DNA of 36,906 bases, taken from NCBI GenBank assembly GCA_027488905.1, contig JAIYAT010000029.1, forward strand, positions 1-36,906, read 5' to 3'. The translations under genes and the position numbers were made by a program. Source of the stretch: Bacteroidota bacterium (lineage in GTDB: Bacteria; Bacteroidota; Bacteroidia; UKL13-3). Below the pieces are notes generated by a model, which searched no databases, was not told where the DNA came from, and saw only the letters and a program-made list of their open reading frames with translations. Shown here piece after piece: positions 1 to 8,366 of this stretch (positions within the stretch are counted from its first letter, which is position 1; each line of letters opens with the position of its first letter).

Positions 1-594
1 TACAAAGTTTGCTTAAAAGTAACCAAGAAAGATTCTACTTGTGTTCAAACCATTTGCGATAGCATCCAGGTTGGTTCAAACACAACTTGCAATGCCAATT
101 GGACCAAGCAAAATGACCCTACAAACAGCAAGAAAATCTATTTTACAGCTACCTTAAATGATACCAACTTCAGGTACTTATGGACCTTTGGCGATGGAAC
201 TTCTTCTGATAACAGACAAACCTTCAGAACCTATTTAAACAATGGTAAATACAAAGTTTGCTTAAAAGTAACTAAGAAAGATTCTACTTGTGTTCAAACC
301 ATATGCGACAGTATCCAGGTTGGTTCAAACACAACTTGCAATGCCAATTGGACCAAGCAAAACGACCCTACAAACAGCAAGAAAGTTTATTTTACAGCCA
401 CTTTAAATGATACCAATTATAGGTACTTATGGACTTTTGGCGATGGAACTTCTTCTGATAACAGACTAACCTTCAGAACCTATTTAAACAATGGTAAATA
501 CAAGGTTTGCTTAAAAGTAACTAAGAAAGATTCTACTTGTGTTCAAACCATTTGCGATAGCATCTTGGTAGGTTCAAACACAGCCTGCAACGCA
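1..594 (+). repeat. 249-bp tandem repeat encoding near-identical PKD modules
   Basis: The phase TAC-AAA/AAG-GTT-TGC recurs at 1, 250 and 499, giving a period of exactly 249 bp (83 codons). Units 1 and 2 are almost identical at the DNA level, with a few mostly silent differences such as AAC-TTC versus AAT-TAT. The third unit diverges after about 585. The repeat extends left beyond the window, so the copy number is unknown. Such identity points to recent unit duplication, so copy number may vary between strains. Confidence 0.9.
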
Positions 595-1632
595 AATTTC
601 AATATCATTAAAAGTGATAGCGTTGGCGCAAATCCACATTATGTGAGGTTTACCAATTCTTCTACTGGCACCCACACCCGTTGTGTTTACAATTTTGGTG
701 ATGGAACCTCTTCAGACAATTGCAATCCACTGAAAAATTTTGCTACACTTGGTTCAAAAACTGTTTGCTTAACCATTTATAATATTAGCCCCGGTAATGA
801 TACGCTATGCAAAAGCACAACTTGCAAAACTTTCAACACCGGAAATAGCAATCCAATTGCTTGCGTGGCCTCTTTTGATTATGAAAGAATTGGCAATACC
901 AGCAGTTATCGTTTTATAAATCGCTCTGCTGGAAGCCCATTGCAATACCGCTGGGTATTTAATGGTGGTGCACCCATTACCACTACCAATGTTGAACATA
1001 ATTTTATGAGTCCGGGTTGGCACACAGCCTGTTTGTATGTTGTAAATATGCTTGATACCAATTGTAAAAGCTCTTATTGCGTTAGCGTGTTATTCCCTGG
1101 AAACGCCACCCAACAGCAATGTGCAGCAGATTTTTCTTTTACACCAGATAATTCTACACCCGGTAAATTTGAATTTAGCAGTATTTCTGGAACAAGCGTA
1201 GTTTCTAACTGGAATTTTGGCGATGGAACCTTTAGCCAAGATGCTAGTGGTCAACATGCTTTCACACAAAATGGTACTTATAGTGTTTGTTTAAATGTAT
1301 TAAACAGCAGCGATTCTTGCTCTGACATGCATTGTGAAGATGTTGTAGTAAGCAATATCACCACAGGTTTAGGTTTGAACCAAATGACGATAAATTCAAT
1401 ATATCCGAATCCGGTTGAAAAAGTATTGCAAGTAGAACTTAATGTTAAACGTGCCCAAGATGCTACTGTTCGTTTAATCGACCTATCGGGTAGAGTTGTC
1501 CTAGAAAATAGCTCAAGCTTGCACATGGGCCTTAACACCCTTCAACTAGACATGAGTCAATATAATTCTGGCTTATACCTTTTACATATTCAAAGTGGCG
1601 ATGAGCTGATTGTTAGAAAGATTATGAAGTAA
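1..1632 (+). CDS. Secreted PKD-repeat protein with type IX sorting domain (5' end missing)
   Basis: The frame is open from the first base of the window, so this is the 3' part (543 codons) of a larger gene; the TTG at 565 is not a real start. The visible part is a chain of PKD-like beta-sandwich domains of about 80 to 90 residues, each with a W/F-x-FGDGT signature followed by a Y-x-V-C-L strand. Many paired cysteines suggest disulfide-stabilised extracellular domains. The last 75 or so residues form a Por-type sorting domain: SIYPNPV, then DLSGRVV, then a GLYLL strand and a basic end (IVRKIMK). This domain directs export through the type IX system and removal or anchoring at the cell surface. 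Likely a surface adhesin or matrix protein. The neighbouring genes are convergent, so it is its own transcription unit. Confidence 0.9.
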   Translation, partial: YKVCLKVTKKDSTCVQTICDSIQVGSNTTCNANWTKQNDPTNSKKIYFTATLNDTNFRYLWTFGDGTSSDNRQTFRTYLNNGKYKVCLKVTKKDSTCVQTICDSIQVGSNTTCNANWTKQNDPTNSKKVYFTATLNDTNYRYLWTFGDGTSSDNRLTFRTYLNNGKYKVCLKVTKKDSTCVQTICDSILVGSNTACNANFNIIKSDSVGANPHYVRFTNSSTGTHTRCVYNFGDGTSSDNCNPLKNFATLGSKTVCLTIYNISPGNDTLCKSTTCKTFNTGNSNPIACVASFDYERIGNTSSYRFINRSAGSPLQYRWVFNGGAPITTTNVEHNFMSPGWHTACLYVVNMLDTNCKSSYCVSVLFPGNATQQQCAADFSFTPDNSTPGKFEFSSISGTSVVSNWNFGDGTFSQDASGQHAFTQNGTYSVCLNVLNSSDSCSDMHCEDVVVSNITTGLGLNQMTINSIYPNPVEKVLQVELNVKRAQDATVRLIDLSGRVVLENSSSLHMGLNTLQLDMSQYNSGLYLLHIQSGDELIVRKIMK

Positions 1633-1698
1633 ACTTCTCTAAAGAATTACTTTTCAATCAACCGAATTGTGGTGGATAATTTTTAGTAACAAGTTTGT

Positions 1699-3147
1699 TT
1701 AAACTTTCTTTTTAACAAAATACATATCCACTTCACCTTTGTTTTTTTTTTTTTTTTTTCCTCGGTATTCGCAAGTAAATTCTGCACTTCGACTCCCCTC
1801 AGTGCCCGTTAAGAGTTCGTAAGTGGCTTGACTGATGTTTATTTTTCCTGGTTCGCTATTGGCTTCCATGCGATTTGCCATGTTTACAGTATCGCCCCAA
1901 ATATCATAGGCAAACTTTTTTACACCTACTATTCCTGCTACTACCTGACCAGAATGTATGCCTATTCTTACTTGAAATTTACCACCATTTGTGAGCATGA
2001 AGGCCTGAATTTCTAAAGCTGCTTTTGTTATACGTTGTGCATGATCAGGTATTTCATTGGGCAAACCACAAACCGCTAAATAGGCATCGCCAATGGTCTT
2101 TATCTTTTCAACTCCATGTTTTTCCATGATGGCGTCGAAAGCAGTAAAATTCTTGTGTATTTCTTGAACCAATTCTGTAGGACTCATTTGTTCGCTAATG
2201 CCTGTAAAGTTTACAAAATCGGTGAACAAAACGCTTACATTGCCATACAATTTGGCTTCCGACTTTCCTGTCTGTTTTAGCTCTGTGGCCACATCTGATG
2301 GCAAAATATTTAGCAAAAGAGATTCTGATTTAAGTCGTTCACTGTCTAACGCTTCAAATAAATTAGAATTGTCAATAGCCACTGCAATATAAGAGGCTAT
2401 AGAGCGCACAAAATCTAATTGATATGGATCAAACGCACCTTCCTTTTTGCTCAAGATGGCAATGCTACCAGTTTGTTTTGTATTAAACCCAAAAGGAATA
2501 CTTAACACAGAACCAGCTTCTCTATTATCGAACAAGGTTATTGGATTAAAAACATATTGCTCATAATTAGCCTTTGCGTCGCTTAAGAAAAGCTCCTTGT
2601 GGTTTACAAAAGTCCAATTCAATACATTGTCAGGGTTATTTATCCATTCTGCATGAGTAACCAATTGAACGTTCTTATCTCTAATAACATAATAATATCG
2701 ATTTTCATTTTTTTCAACCAACAAGTGAACTTCATCAATTGTCATGCTTGAATAGATATACTTAAATACTTTGCTCAAAATTTGGTTCAAACCTAAGCTA
2801 GAGGTAATATCTTTTCCAATGTCTGTAATCAATGATATTTGCGAAAATGAGGTTTCAATATTTTGCATTTTACCGCTAAGCTCGCTGTGTTCTTTGTGCA
2901 TATTGGCATACTCACCCAATTGACTAAGTTGGCCAGTATAACGCGATCCTAATGAATTAAAGTTATCGGCAATTTTACCAAGATCGTTTTCTATCGTATA
3001 CTCAATCTTGATTAATGTATCAGATTGTAAAGCGAAATCTGTTTTGGCGCGTAGCTCAGATACTTGCTTATTTAAAATAAAAAATTTCCAAAATATAAAC
3101 ATCGCTGCTATAATGGAAATGCCCATTAATAATGATGTTAAGATCAT
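1699..3147 (-). CDS. Class III adenylate cyclase with N-terminal membrane anchor and GAF domain
   Basis: 482 residues. One transmembrane helix (about 3-25) is followed by a linker (30-105), a GAF-like sensor domain (about 110-262) and a class III nucleotide cyclase catalytic domain (about 300-478). Catalytic residues are visible: metal-binding D310 (LFTDFVNFTG) and D354 (KTIGDAYLA), and transition-state N422 and R426 in DTVNMANRM. The base-selecting positions are K350 and D415, the adenylate pair rather than the guanylate E/C pair, so cAMP is the expected product. Last gene of the minus-strand run, 44 bp after the STAND gene. The C-terminus is unusual: five lysines encoded by an 18-base A tract, where the paralog at 13706-14956 has a normal mixed sequence. 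The product is confident; its input signal is not known. Confidence 0.9.
   Translation of the reverse strand: MILTSLLMGISIIAAMFIFWKFFILNKQVSELRAKTDFALQSDTLIKIEYTIENDLGKIADNFNSLGSRYTGQLSQLGEYANMHKEHSELSGKMQNIETSFSQISLITDIGKDITSSLGLNQILSKVFKYIYSSMTIDEVHLLVEKNENRYYYVIRDKNVQLVTHAEWINNPDNVLNWTFVNHKELFLSDAKANYEQYVFNPITLFDNREAGSVLSIPFGFNTKQTGSIAILSKKEGAFDPYQLDFVRSIASYIAVAIDNSNLFEALDSERLKSESLLLNILPSDVATELKQTGKSEAKLYGNVSVLFTDFVNFTGISEQMSPTELVQEIHKNFTAFDAIMEKHGVEKIKTIGDAYLAVCGLPNEIPDHAQRITKAALEIQAFMLTNGGKFQVRIGIHSGQVVAGIVGVKKFAYDIWGDTVNMANRMEANSEPGKINISQATYELLTGTEGSRSAEFTCEYRGKKKKKNKGEVDMYFVKKKV
1742..1759. repeat. 18-base homopolymer (T on plus strand, A in the coding strand)
   Basis: An uninterrupted run of 18 T lies inside the cyclase gene, 15 codons or fewer from its stop. 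It encodes GKKKKKN. A change of one or two bases would replace the last dozen or so residues. It could be a slippage or phase-variation tract, or a site of sequencing error. Confidence 0.9.
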
Positions 3148-3191
3148 AAAGATATAGCTTGTTTAAATGTGGTTAATGAGTGATTCATTTT

Positions 3192-6170
3192 CTAAAATTT
3201 AGCAATCGTTTTTTGATAAGGGATATCTTCTCCTATATATTGATTCCATTCCGATACCGTTAAATTACGTTTACAAGTTTGCATTATTTCTTCTACCAAA
3301 TCCTCCTCCTTGTTAACATATAAAATCACTTTTTTATCTTTGCCTCCAGAGCAAAAACGATCTTCCTTTTTATTAAATGCAACACTCCAAACCCAAGAAC
3401 TATGGTCCTTGAAAGGTATAGCTATTGCCTCCTTTTGGCTAAACTGCCATTTATAAACTATACCATCTAAACTACCAGAAATCAAGTTTTTTCCGTTTTC
3501 TGAAAATGCCAAACTAGTGACGGTAGATATATGTCTGTTTAGGTTGCCACCAATTACTGATTGATTTGTTTTTAAATCAATTAATTCTATTTTTCCGCTA
3601 TAAGTGCCCAATGCTAATTTTTCTAGAGCGCAATCAATGGCAGTGATTTTTTCTTTTAGTTGGACAATTGTTGAAATTGAATTGCTTTCTAGATTTACCT
3701 TACTTACCAATCCATTTTCATGACCAACAAATGCAAAACGCTTATCAGAGGAAATTACCAAACAGGTTGGTTTAGCTGTTAAAGGTATACTTGCCTGAAA
3801 TTTTTGGGTGATAGAATGGGTAATTTTAAGTGTATTGTCATTTGAAATGGTAATGATGTGCTCGCCACCCCAAGCTATTCCAGTCAATTTATCGGTATGA
3901 ATAATTGGCATTTTAACACCTTCATTTTGGTTATTGGAATTAAAAATAATTACGCTAACTCCATCCGCCAAGCAAGCAATTTTATCGCCAAGAGCATTGT
4001 AAGCTATATTATCCAAAATGGCATTTTGCCTGGGATATTGTTTTAGAATTTTATTGATTTTGACCCCATCATGAATAAGCAATAATCCGTCTGATCCAAC
4101 GCTTGCTAATTCGTTTTTTTGGGGATTAAAGGCCACTGATCTAACCATATCTATGTGACTTAAATTTTGAAAATCATCTTCAGAACGACTTTCTTTATAA
4201 GCGGAATATAGGGCTGTATAGATATCTACATCAGTAGTTTTACCTTGGTATTCTCTGTTAAATTTATAGGCTTGCAAAGCCAATAGCTTTTTAACTTCAT
4301 CCTCATTCGACCCAACTTTAAGTGCTGTAGATTTTATGGCCAAAGCTTGAGCAATAGAGAGAATGCTTAGGCGATAGGCATTTTTCTCTGACAAAATAGC
4401 TACTTTTCTTAAGCTATCTGCTTTGGTGCGTTCTTCAATTGCAGTTTGTTTCTCCAACTCAGCTAGTTTTCTGGCCTTGTTGGCTAGTAAAGATGATTGC
4501 TCAGCATTTTGCTTTTGCAACTTGGCTTCCGATTCGTTTTTTATGGCCAATTGCTTTTGAACCTCAGCATTTTTTTTCTCTTTTTCTGCCTTGCTTGCAT
4601 TCGCTTCAGCTACTAACTTTTGCTCTTGCGCTAGTATTTCTTGTTGTTGTGCTTTCTTCTTTTCGTTAACAGCAAGCTCTTCATTTTTACCAGACTTATT
4701 TCGCTCAGTAAATGCCCAAATACTCAAGGCACTTAAAGCAATGAGCACTGCAATGGTAAGCATGTTGGTTAGTTTTCTCTTGCGCCTCTGATCCGCTAGT
4801 AAAAACATCTTTTGCTGATGACTGGCATCAATAAATCGTTTCGACAACTCAAAAAAACCATTGTATTGTTCAGTCCATTTTTTGTTTACATTATACTTTG
4901 TATTCCAATCTATTGCAATTTGCAAATCGGGGTCGCGCCAAAGGCCAGATAAACCTTTTTCATACAACAAAGCACTAGCGGTAATGCGTTGGTATATTTG
5001 AGCCGAATCATATTCTTCCTCTACCCAATTTGATAATCGTTCCCATACACGCATTAAACTTTCATGCGATATATCAATCATGGTTTTTTCATTGATACTT
5101 GTTGGAAAAGATGGTGTTAGAAATCCCTTATCTTCTTTTCTAAATACGTTTATAATAGGAATCAAATTTTCAACAGATGTATTCGCTATTTCGGCAATTT
5201 TTTGAACAGAAGTTGGCCTTCTAACACCTCTGTTATCAGCTTCTTTGAGGGTTAAGGTTTTAAATAAAATGGCAGTAATTTGTTTTTTATCCTGTGTATC
5301 TATTTCATCCATTGCCTCCTCCGCATGATTAGACAAGGCTTTTTCAATACCCCCTGTAGCTTCGTAATGAACCAAATCAATTTGACTATCAATATCATTT
5401 GCATTTTTCCATACTTCCCATGTGCGCATTAATGCATGCTGAAGTACTGGTAATTGATCAGGATTTGTACCCACTGCGTTTAATAGTTGCTGAACCAATC
5501 TTGGCGAAATTCGATTTCCAACGTATTCAATAGGACCAGTAATACTTCTTTCCAATTCATCCTTTTTCATTCTTGGAATCAAAAATTGTCCATTATTTAT
5601 GGCTTCAGGTAAGCCAATAAATTGCTCGCAATCACCTATAAAATCACTCCTAAGTGTAATAATAATATGAATGGGTATATCCCTTTGACCGATGGCCTTT
5701 AAAAGCAAATTAACAAACTGTATGGCAATGTCCTCTTGGGTTTTTTGAAAGCGAAATAGTTCTTCAAATTGATCTACTACTAATAAAAGCCGCTTCCCAG
5801 CTGGAAGACTATTTCTTACTATTTGAACCAAACCTAGCTCATTATTTTGCAAAATAGATAACTGCTGTTCTGCATTTGTATTAAACTGTAGCGCTGAATT
5901 GCTATTCAAAATTTGATAAAGTTCTTCTACAGGATGTTTTCCCGGGCGCATGGTTAACACAATCCAATCATTACTTTTGATAAGTTTAGGTATCACTCCA
6001 GCCCTTAATAAGGATGATTTTCCACTTCCCGAATTTCCTACTATTGAAACAAAATGATGTAAATTTAATTTTTCAATAATGGTATCAATGTAGCGCTCTC
6101 TTCCAAAAAAAAGGTGAGCTTCATGCGCTTGGAATGGGCGTAAACCAGGAAATGGATTCTTTGTATTCAT
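3192..6170 (-). CDS. Membrane-spanning nSTAND1-type NTPase with coiled coil and WD40 repeats
   Basis: 992 residues. The N-terminus (NPFPGLRPF...FFGRE) is the hallmark start of nSTAND1 ATPases. The P-loop is GNSGSGKSS (45-53), Walker B is LLLVVDQFEELF with D133, and a sensor-like ITLRSDF lies near 171. A winged-helix region and a helical arm follow to about 450. A single transmembrane helix (about 467-488) comes next, then a highly charged coiled coil rich in K/E/A/Q (490-605), then at least three clear WD40 blades between about 670 and 960 (for example VRSVAFNP, VTSLAFSENGKNLISGS, VWSVAFNKKEDRF). Such proteins are ligand-triggered oligomerising switches; the propeller usually senses. The helix between ATPase and sensor suggests sensing across the inner membrane. 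It lies 106 bp after an outer-membrane protein gene and just before a cyclase gene. No caspase, TIR or nuclease effector is fused, so its output is unknown. Confidence 0.88.
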   Translation of the reverse strand: MNTKNPFPGLRPFQAHEAHLFFGRERYIDTIIEKLNLHHFVSIVGNSGSGKSSLLRAGVIPKLIKSNDWIVLTMRPGKHPVEELYQILNSNSALQFNTNAEQQLSILQNNELGLVQIVRNSLPAGKRLLLVVDQFEELFRFQKTQEDIAIQFVNLLLKAIGQRDIPIHIIITLRSDFIGDCEQFIGLPEAINNGQFLIPRMKKDELERSITGPIEYVGNRISPRLVQQLLNAVGTNPDQLPVLQHALMRTWEVWKNANDIDSQIDLVHYEATGGIEKALSNHAEEAMDEIDTQDKKQITAILFKTLTLKEADNRGVRRPTSVQKIAEIANTSVENLIPIINVFRKEDKGFLTPSFPTSINEKTMIDISHESLMRVWERLSNWVEEEYDSAQIYQRITASALLYEKGLSGLWRDPDLQIAIDWNTKYNVNKKWTEQYNGFFELSKRFIDASHQQKMFLLADQRRKRKLTNMLTIAVLIALSALSIWAFTERNKSGKNEELAVNEKKKAQQQEILAQEQKLVAEANASKAEKEKKNAEVQKQLAIKNESEAKLQKQNAEQSSLLANKARKLAELEKQTAIEERTKADSLRKVAILSEKNAYRLSILSIAQALAIKSTALKVGSNEDEVKKLLALQAYKFNREYQGKTTDVDIYTALYSAYKESRSEDDFQNLSHIDMVRSVAFNPQKNELASVGSDGLLLIHDGVKINKILKQYPRQNAILDNIAYNALGDKIACLADGVSVIIFNSNNQNEGVKMPIIHTDKLTGIAWGGEHIITISNDNTLKITHSITQKFQASIPLTAKPTCLVISSDKRFAFVGHENGLVSKVNLESNSISTIVQLKEKITAIDCALEKLALGTYSGKIELIDLKTNQSVIGGNLNRHISTVTSLAFSENGKNLISGSLDGIVYKWQFSQKEAIAIPFKDHSSWVWSVAFNKKEDRFCSGGKDKKVILYVNKEEDLVEEIMQTCKRNLTVSEWNQYIGEDIPYQKTIAKF

Positions 6171-6276
6171 GGAGCTATTTATTACGATACTGTTCTCAAT
6201 TTTTTATAATATTTCCTTCATTATCTAAAACAAAAGAATAGATTTCATTTTCATATAATCTACTAATATTCCATAG

Positions 6277-7302
6277 TTATTGCGCTAATTTTGCTTTATA
6301 AAACTGAGGTATTGGAAATTGGTAACCAAATGAAATATACAAAGGATTAAAGGCAATATCACTGTCGATATATTGATTGGTAAAGCTAAATTCGGGGTTA
6401 TCGTTACGCTTTTCTGCATTTACCACATTGCTAAATCCATAAGCATACCTTATATCCATAAACACATTACCTCCTCCTAACTTTTTGTATACTGCTATCC
6501 CTCCCAAACCGTATAAAAGCGTATTTGTTCTCTGGCTTTTTTGCTCGGCAGTTTTTTGTATGATTTCATTGGTTTTTTGGTTTTTAAACTCTATGGTAGA
6601 ATTTGTTTGAGATATTAGCTGTGCTTGAAAACCGAATTCGGCCGACATCCTAAATCCTTTTTGGTTCAAAAAGTAATATTTACCAGTTACAGGTATAGAG
6701 AAATACCTTAAGTTTTCAGTAAATTCTTGTGTCCATTCAAAAGGTTCTACTGTTGTTTTAGAATAATTGAGTCCTTCATAACATAAGTCGAGCCCAACAG
6801 AGATATTCTTTTTAAAAAAATACTCTCCTAAAATACCCACTTGAAATCCAAGTTCTGGATTATACACCCCCCCTAATCCAGTTATAGAATAATTTTCTAT
6901 TACCCGAATTGAATTGATGTTAACACCTGTTTTTAAGCCTAGTTCTAGTTGCGACCAAACAGTGTACTTTGCAGCAAGTTTTGTAAACTCAAGTGGATCA
7001 AAATAAGGATAATCTCTGTAATCAGGTTTATGTTCCAATAACTGAACCATGCTTTCATTTGCCTTTTGATCTTCATTTGTAACCATATAGCACAAAGCCA
7101 AAAGTCGGTAAGCCTCATAGCGATCTTGTTTGGCTAATGAGCTCATGCAATTGTTTAGCTTCTCTATACAATTTGAGAACCTACCAGCCTCATAATCTTT
7201 ATCAGCGGCAATAAGCACGTTGCTACAATCTGTTTGAGTGGATTGTGCGTTTGCGCAAAAGCAAACTAAAAGAAGGAGCGAAAAAAATATACTTGTTTTC
7301 AT
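6277..7302 (-). CDS. Outer-membrane beta-barrel protein with TPR-like N-terminal domain (copy 2)
   Basis: 341 residues with a clear signal peptide (hydrophobic to about 17, then CANAQS). The first 110 or so mature residues are helical with a TPR-like pattern (YEAGRFSNCIEKL, then EAYRLLALCYMVTNEDQKA). The rest alternates aromatic and polar residues in the manner of the PorT / Bacteroidota outer-membrane barrel families, ending YISFGYQFPIPQF. It is a diverged paralog of the next gene upstream (7332-8360): same layout, same length and the shared AYRLLA-CY motif. The 29-bp gap suggests one operon. The role is probably structural or sensing at the outer membrane; no specific ligand can be read from the sequence. 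After its stop codon the frame stays open for 26 more codons (see findings). Confidence 0.8.
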   Translation of the reverse strand: MKTSIFFSLLLLVCFCANAQSTQTDCSNVLIAADKDYEAGRFSNCIEKLNNCMSSLAKQDRYEAYRLLALCYMVTNEDQKANESMVQLLEHKPDYRDYPYFDPLEFTKLAAKYTVWSQLELGLKTGVNINSIRVIENYSITGLGGVYNPELGFQVGILGEYFFKKNISVGLDLCYEGLNYSKTTVEPFEWTQEFTENLRYFSIPVTGKYYFLNQKGFRMSAEFGFQAQLISQTNSTIEFKNQKTNEIIQKTAEQKSQRTNTLLYGLGGIAVYKKLGGGNVFMDIRYAYGFSNVVNAEKRNDNPEFSFTNQYIDSDIAFNPLYISFGYQFPIPQFYKAKLAQ

Positions 7303-7331
7303 ACGATGGTTTATTACGGTATAACTGAACG

Positions 7332-8360
7332 TTATTTACTTTTTAAAACTTGGTAATTGAGATTATAAAACAAGCTGAGGGAGATGGTTAAATTGCTTAA
7401 TTGAATATCATCATCAATAAAATAATAATTATATAACAAAGATTGATTGTTGTACCTATCATCTTCATTGGTAATATTGGCATACGACTTATAATATTTT
7501 ACATCTATTGCTATATCTACCTGCTTAATTTTATACATCACACCGCCACCGTATAATAAACCATATTCATTTTTATTTCTGCGAGACATTGAATTTAGGT
7601 TGTTTTCTTGCTGTACTTCGCCTGAAGTGGCATTCAATGTTGCAGAAAAATCGCTTCTTGAGCTCAATAAAAGTCCACCATAACAACCTCCTTCTACAAA
7701 TAACCTGAACTTTTTATAGGGCTTAGATGAAAACCTGGCGCAGAGTGGTATATCTAAATAAGCCAAATTTTCTTTAATATCATAATTATCTCCACCAACA
7801 GAATAATTAATCTCATATTTTTTGGAGATGGCAAGAAGCCCTGTATGAAAACTAAGCCATTCGTTGAGGTGATAGCCTGCATTTAAACCAAACTGCCAGC
7901 TTCCAGAAGAAGAGTACTCCTTTGTATAATCGGAGGCTTTATATGAGTTTAAAACGCCTACCTGCGTTAAATTACCGCCTGCTGTAGCAGCAATGCCTAA
8001 TGAAAATTTAGGAATAACCTTTACTTCATTGAGTAACTTGGTCAACTCCATAGGGTCTTTAGCCTTACTCGGTATGTATTTGGGATTTAACTCCAACATA
8101 TTTTCTGCTGCAATTCTTGCTTCCATTTGTTGTCCGTTACCTAAATAACACATGGCTAATAACCTATAAGCCTGCCATTTTTCACTTGTATTTTTAGCCG
8201 TTTTGGAGCATTCTTGGGCAGTATTGATGGCATCATCTAGCTTCCCCTTCTCATATAGCTTATTTGCCATATATAATTTTTCTGTGCAGCTCTCTTGAGC
8301 TAACATCTCTTGTGTAAAAAGAAGCAGAAGGATAATTAATATCGATTTTACTGTTTTCAT
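7332..8360 (-). CDS. Outer-membrane beta-barrel protein with TPR-like N-terminal domain (copy 1)
   Basis: 342 residues. Signal peptide (TVKSILIILLLLF...MLAQES) with a likely cut after AQ. A helical TPR-like segment follows (YEKGKLDDAINTAQEC, WQAYRLLAMCYLGNGQ), then a conserved PMELTKLL linker that the paralog has as PLEFTKLA. The C-terminal two thirds is a predicted barrel of short amphipathic strands with aromatic ends (GLLYGGGVMYK, AIDVKYYKSYA). It starts 6 bp after the stop of the lipoprotein gene 8367-9590, so the two are probably translated from one message. The arrangement of lipoproteins followed by barrel proteins suggests an envelope complex. Confidence 0.8.
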   Translation of the reverse strand: MKTVKSILIILLLLFTQEMLAQESCTEKLYMANKLYEKGKLDDAINTAQECSKTAKNTSEKWQAYRLLAMCYLGNGQQMEARIAAENMLELNPKYIPSKAKDPMELTKLLNEVKVIPKFSLGIAATAGGNLTQVGVLNSYKASDYTKEYSSSGSWQFGLNAGYHLNEWLSFHTGLLAISKKYEINYSVGGDNYDIKENLAYLDIPLCARFSSKPYKKFRLFVEGGCYGGLLLSSRSDFSATLNATSGEVQQENNLNSMSRRNKNEYGLLYGGGVMYKIKQVDIAIDVKYYKSYANITNEDDRYNNQSLLYNYYFIDDDIQLSNLTISLSLFYNLNYQVLKSK

Positions 8361-8366
8361 TTTAAT

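Noticed and set aside
565-567. Start codon (TTG) of the first gene
   Set aside because: The frame is open and encodes the same repeats from position 1, so the gene begins outside the window.
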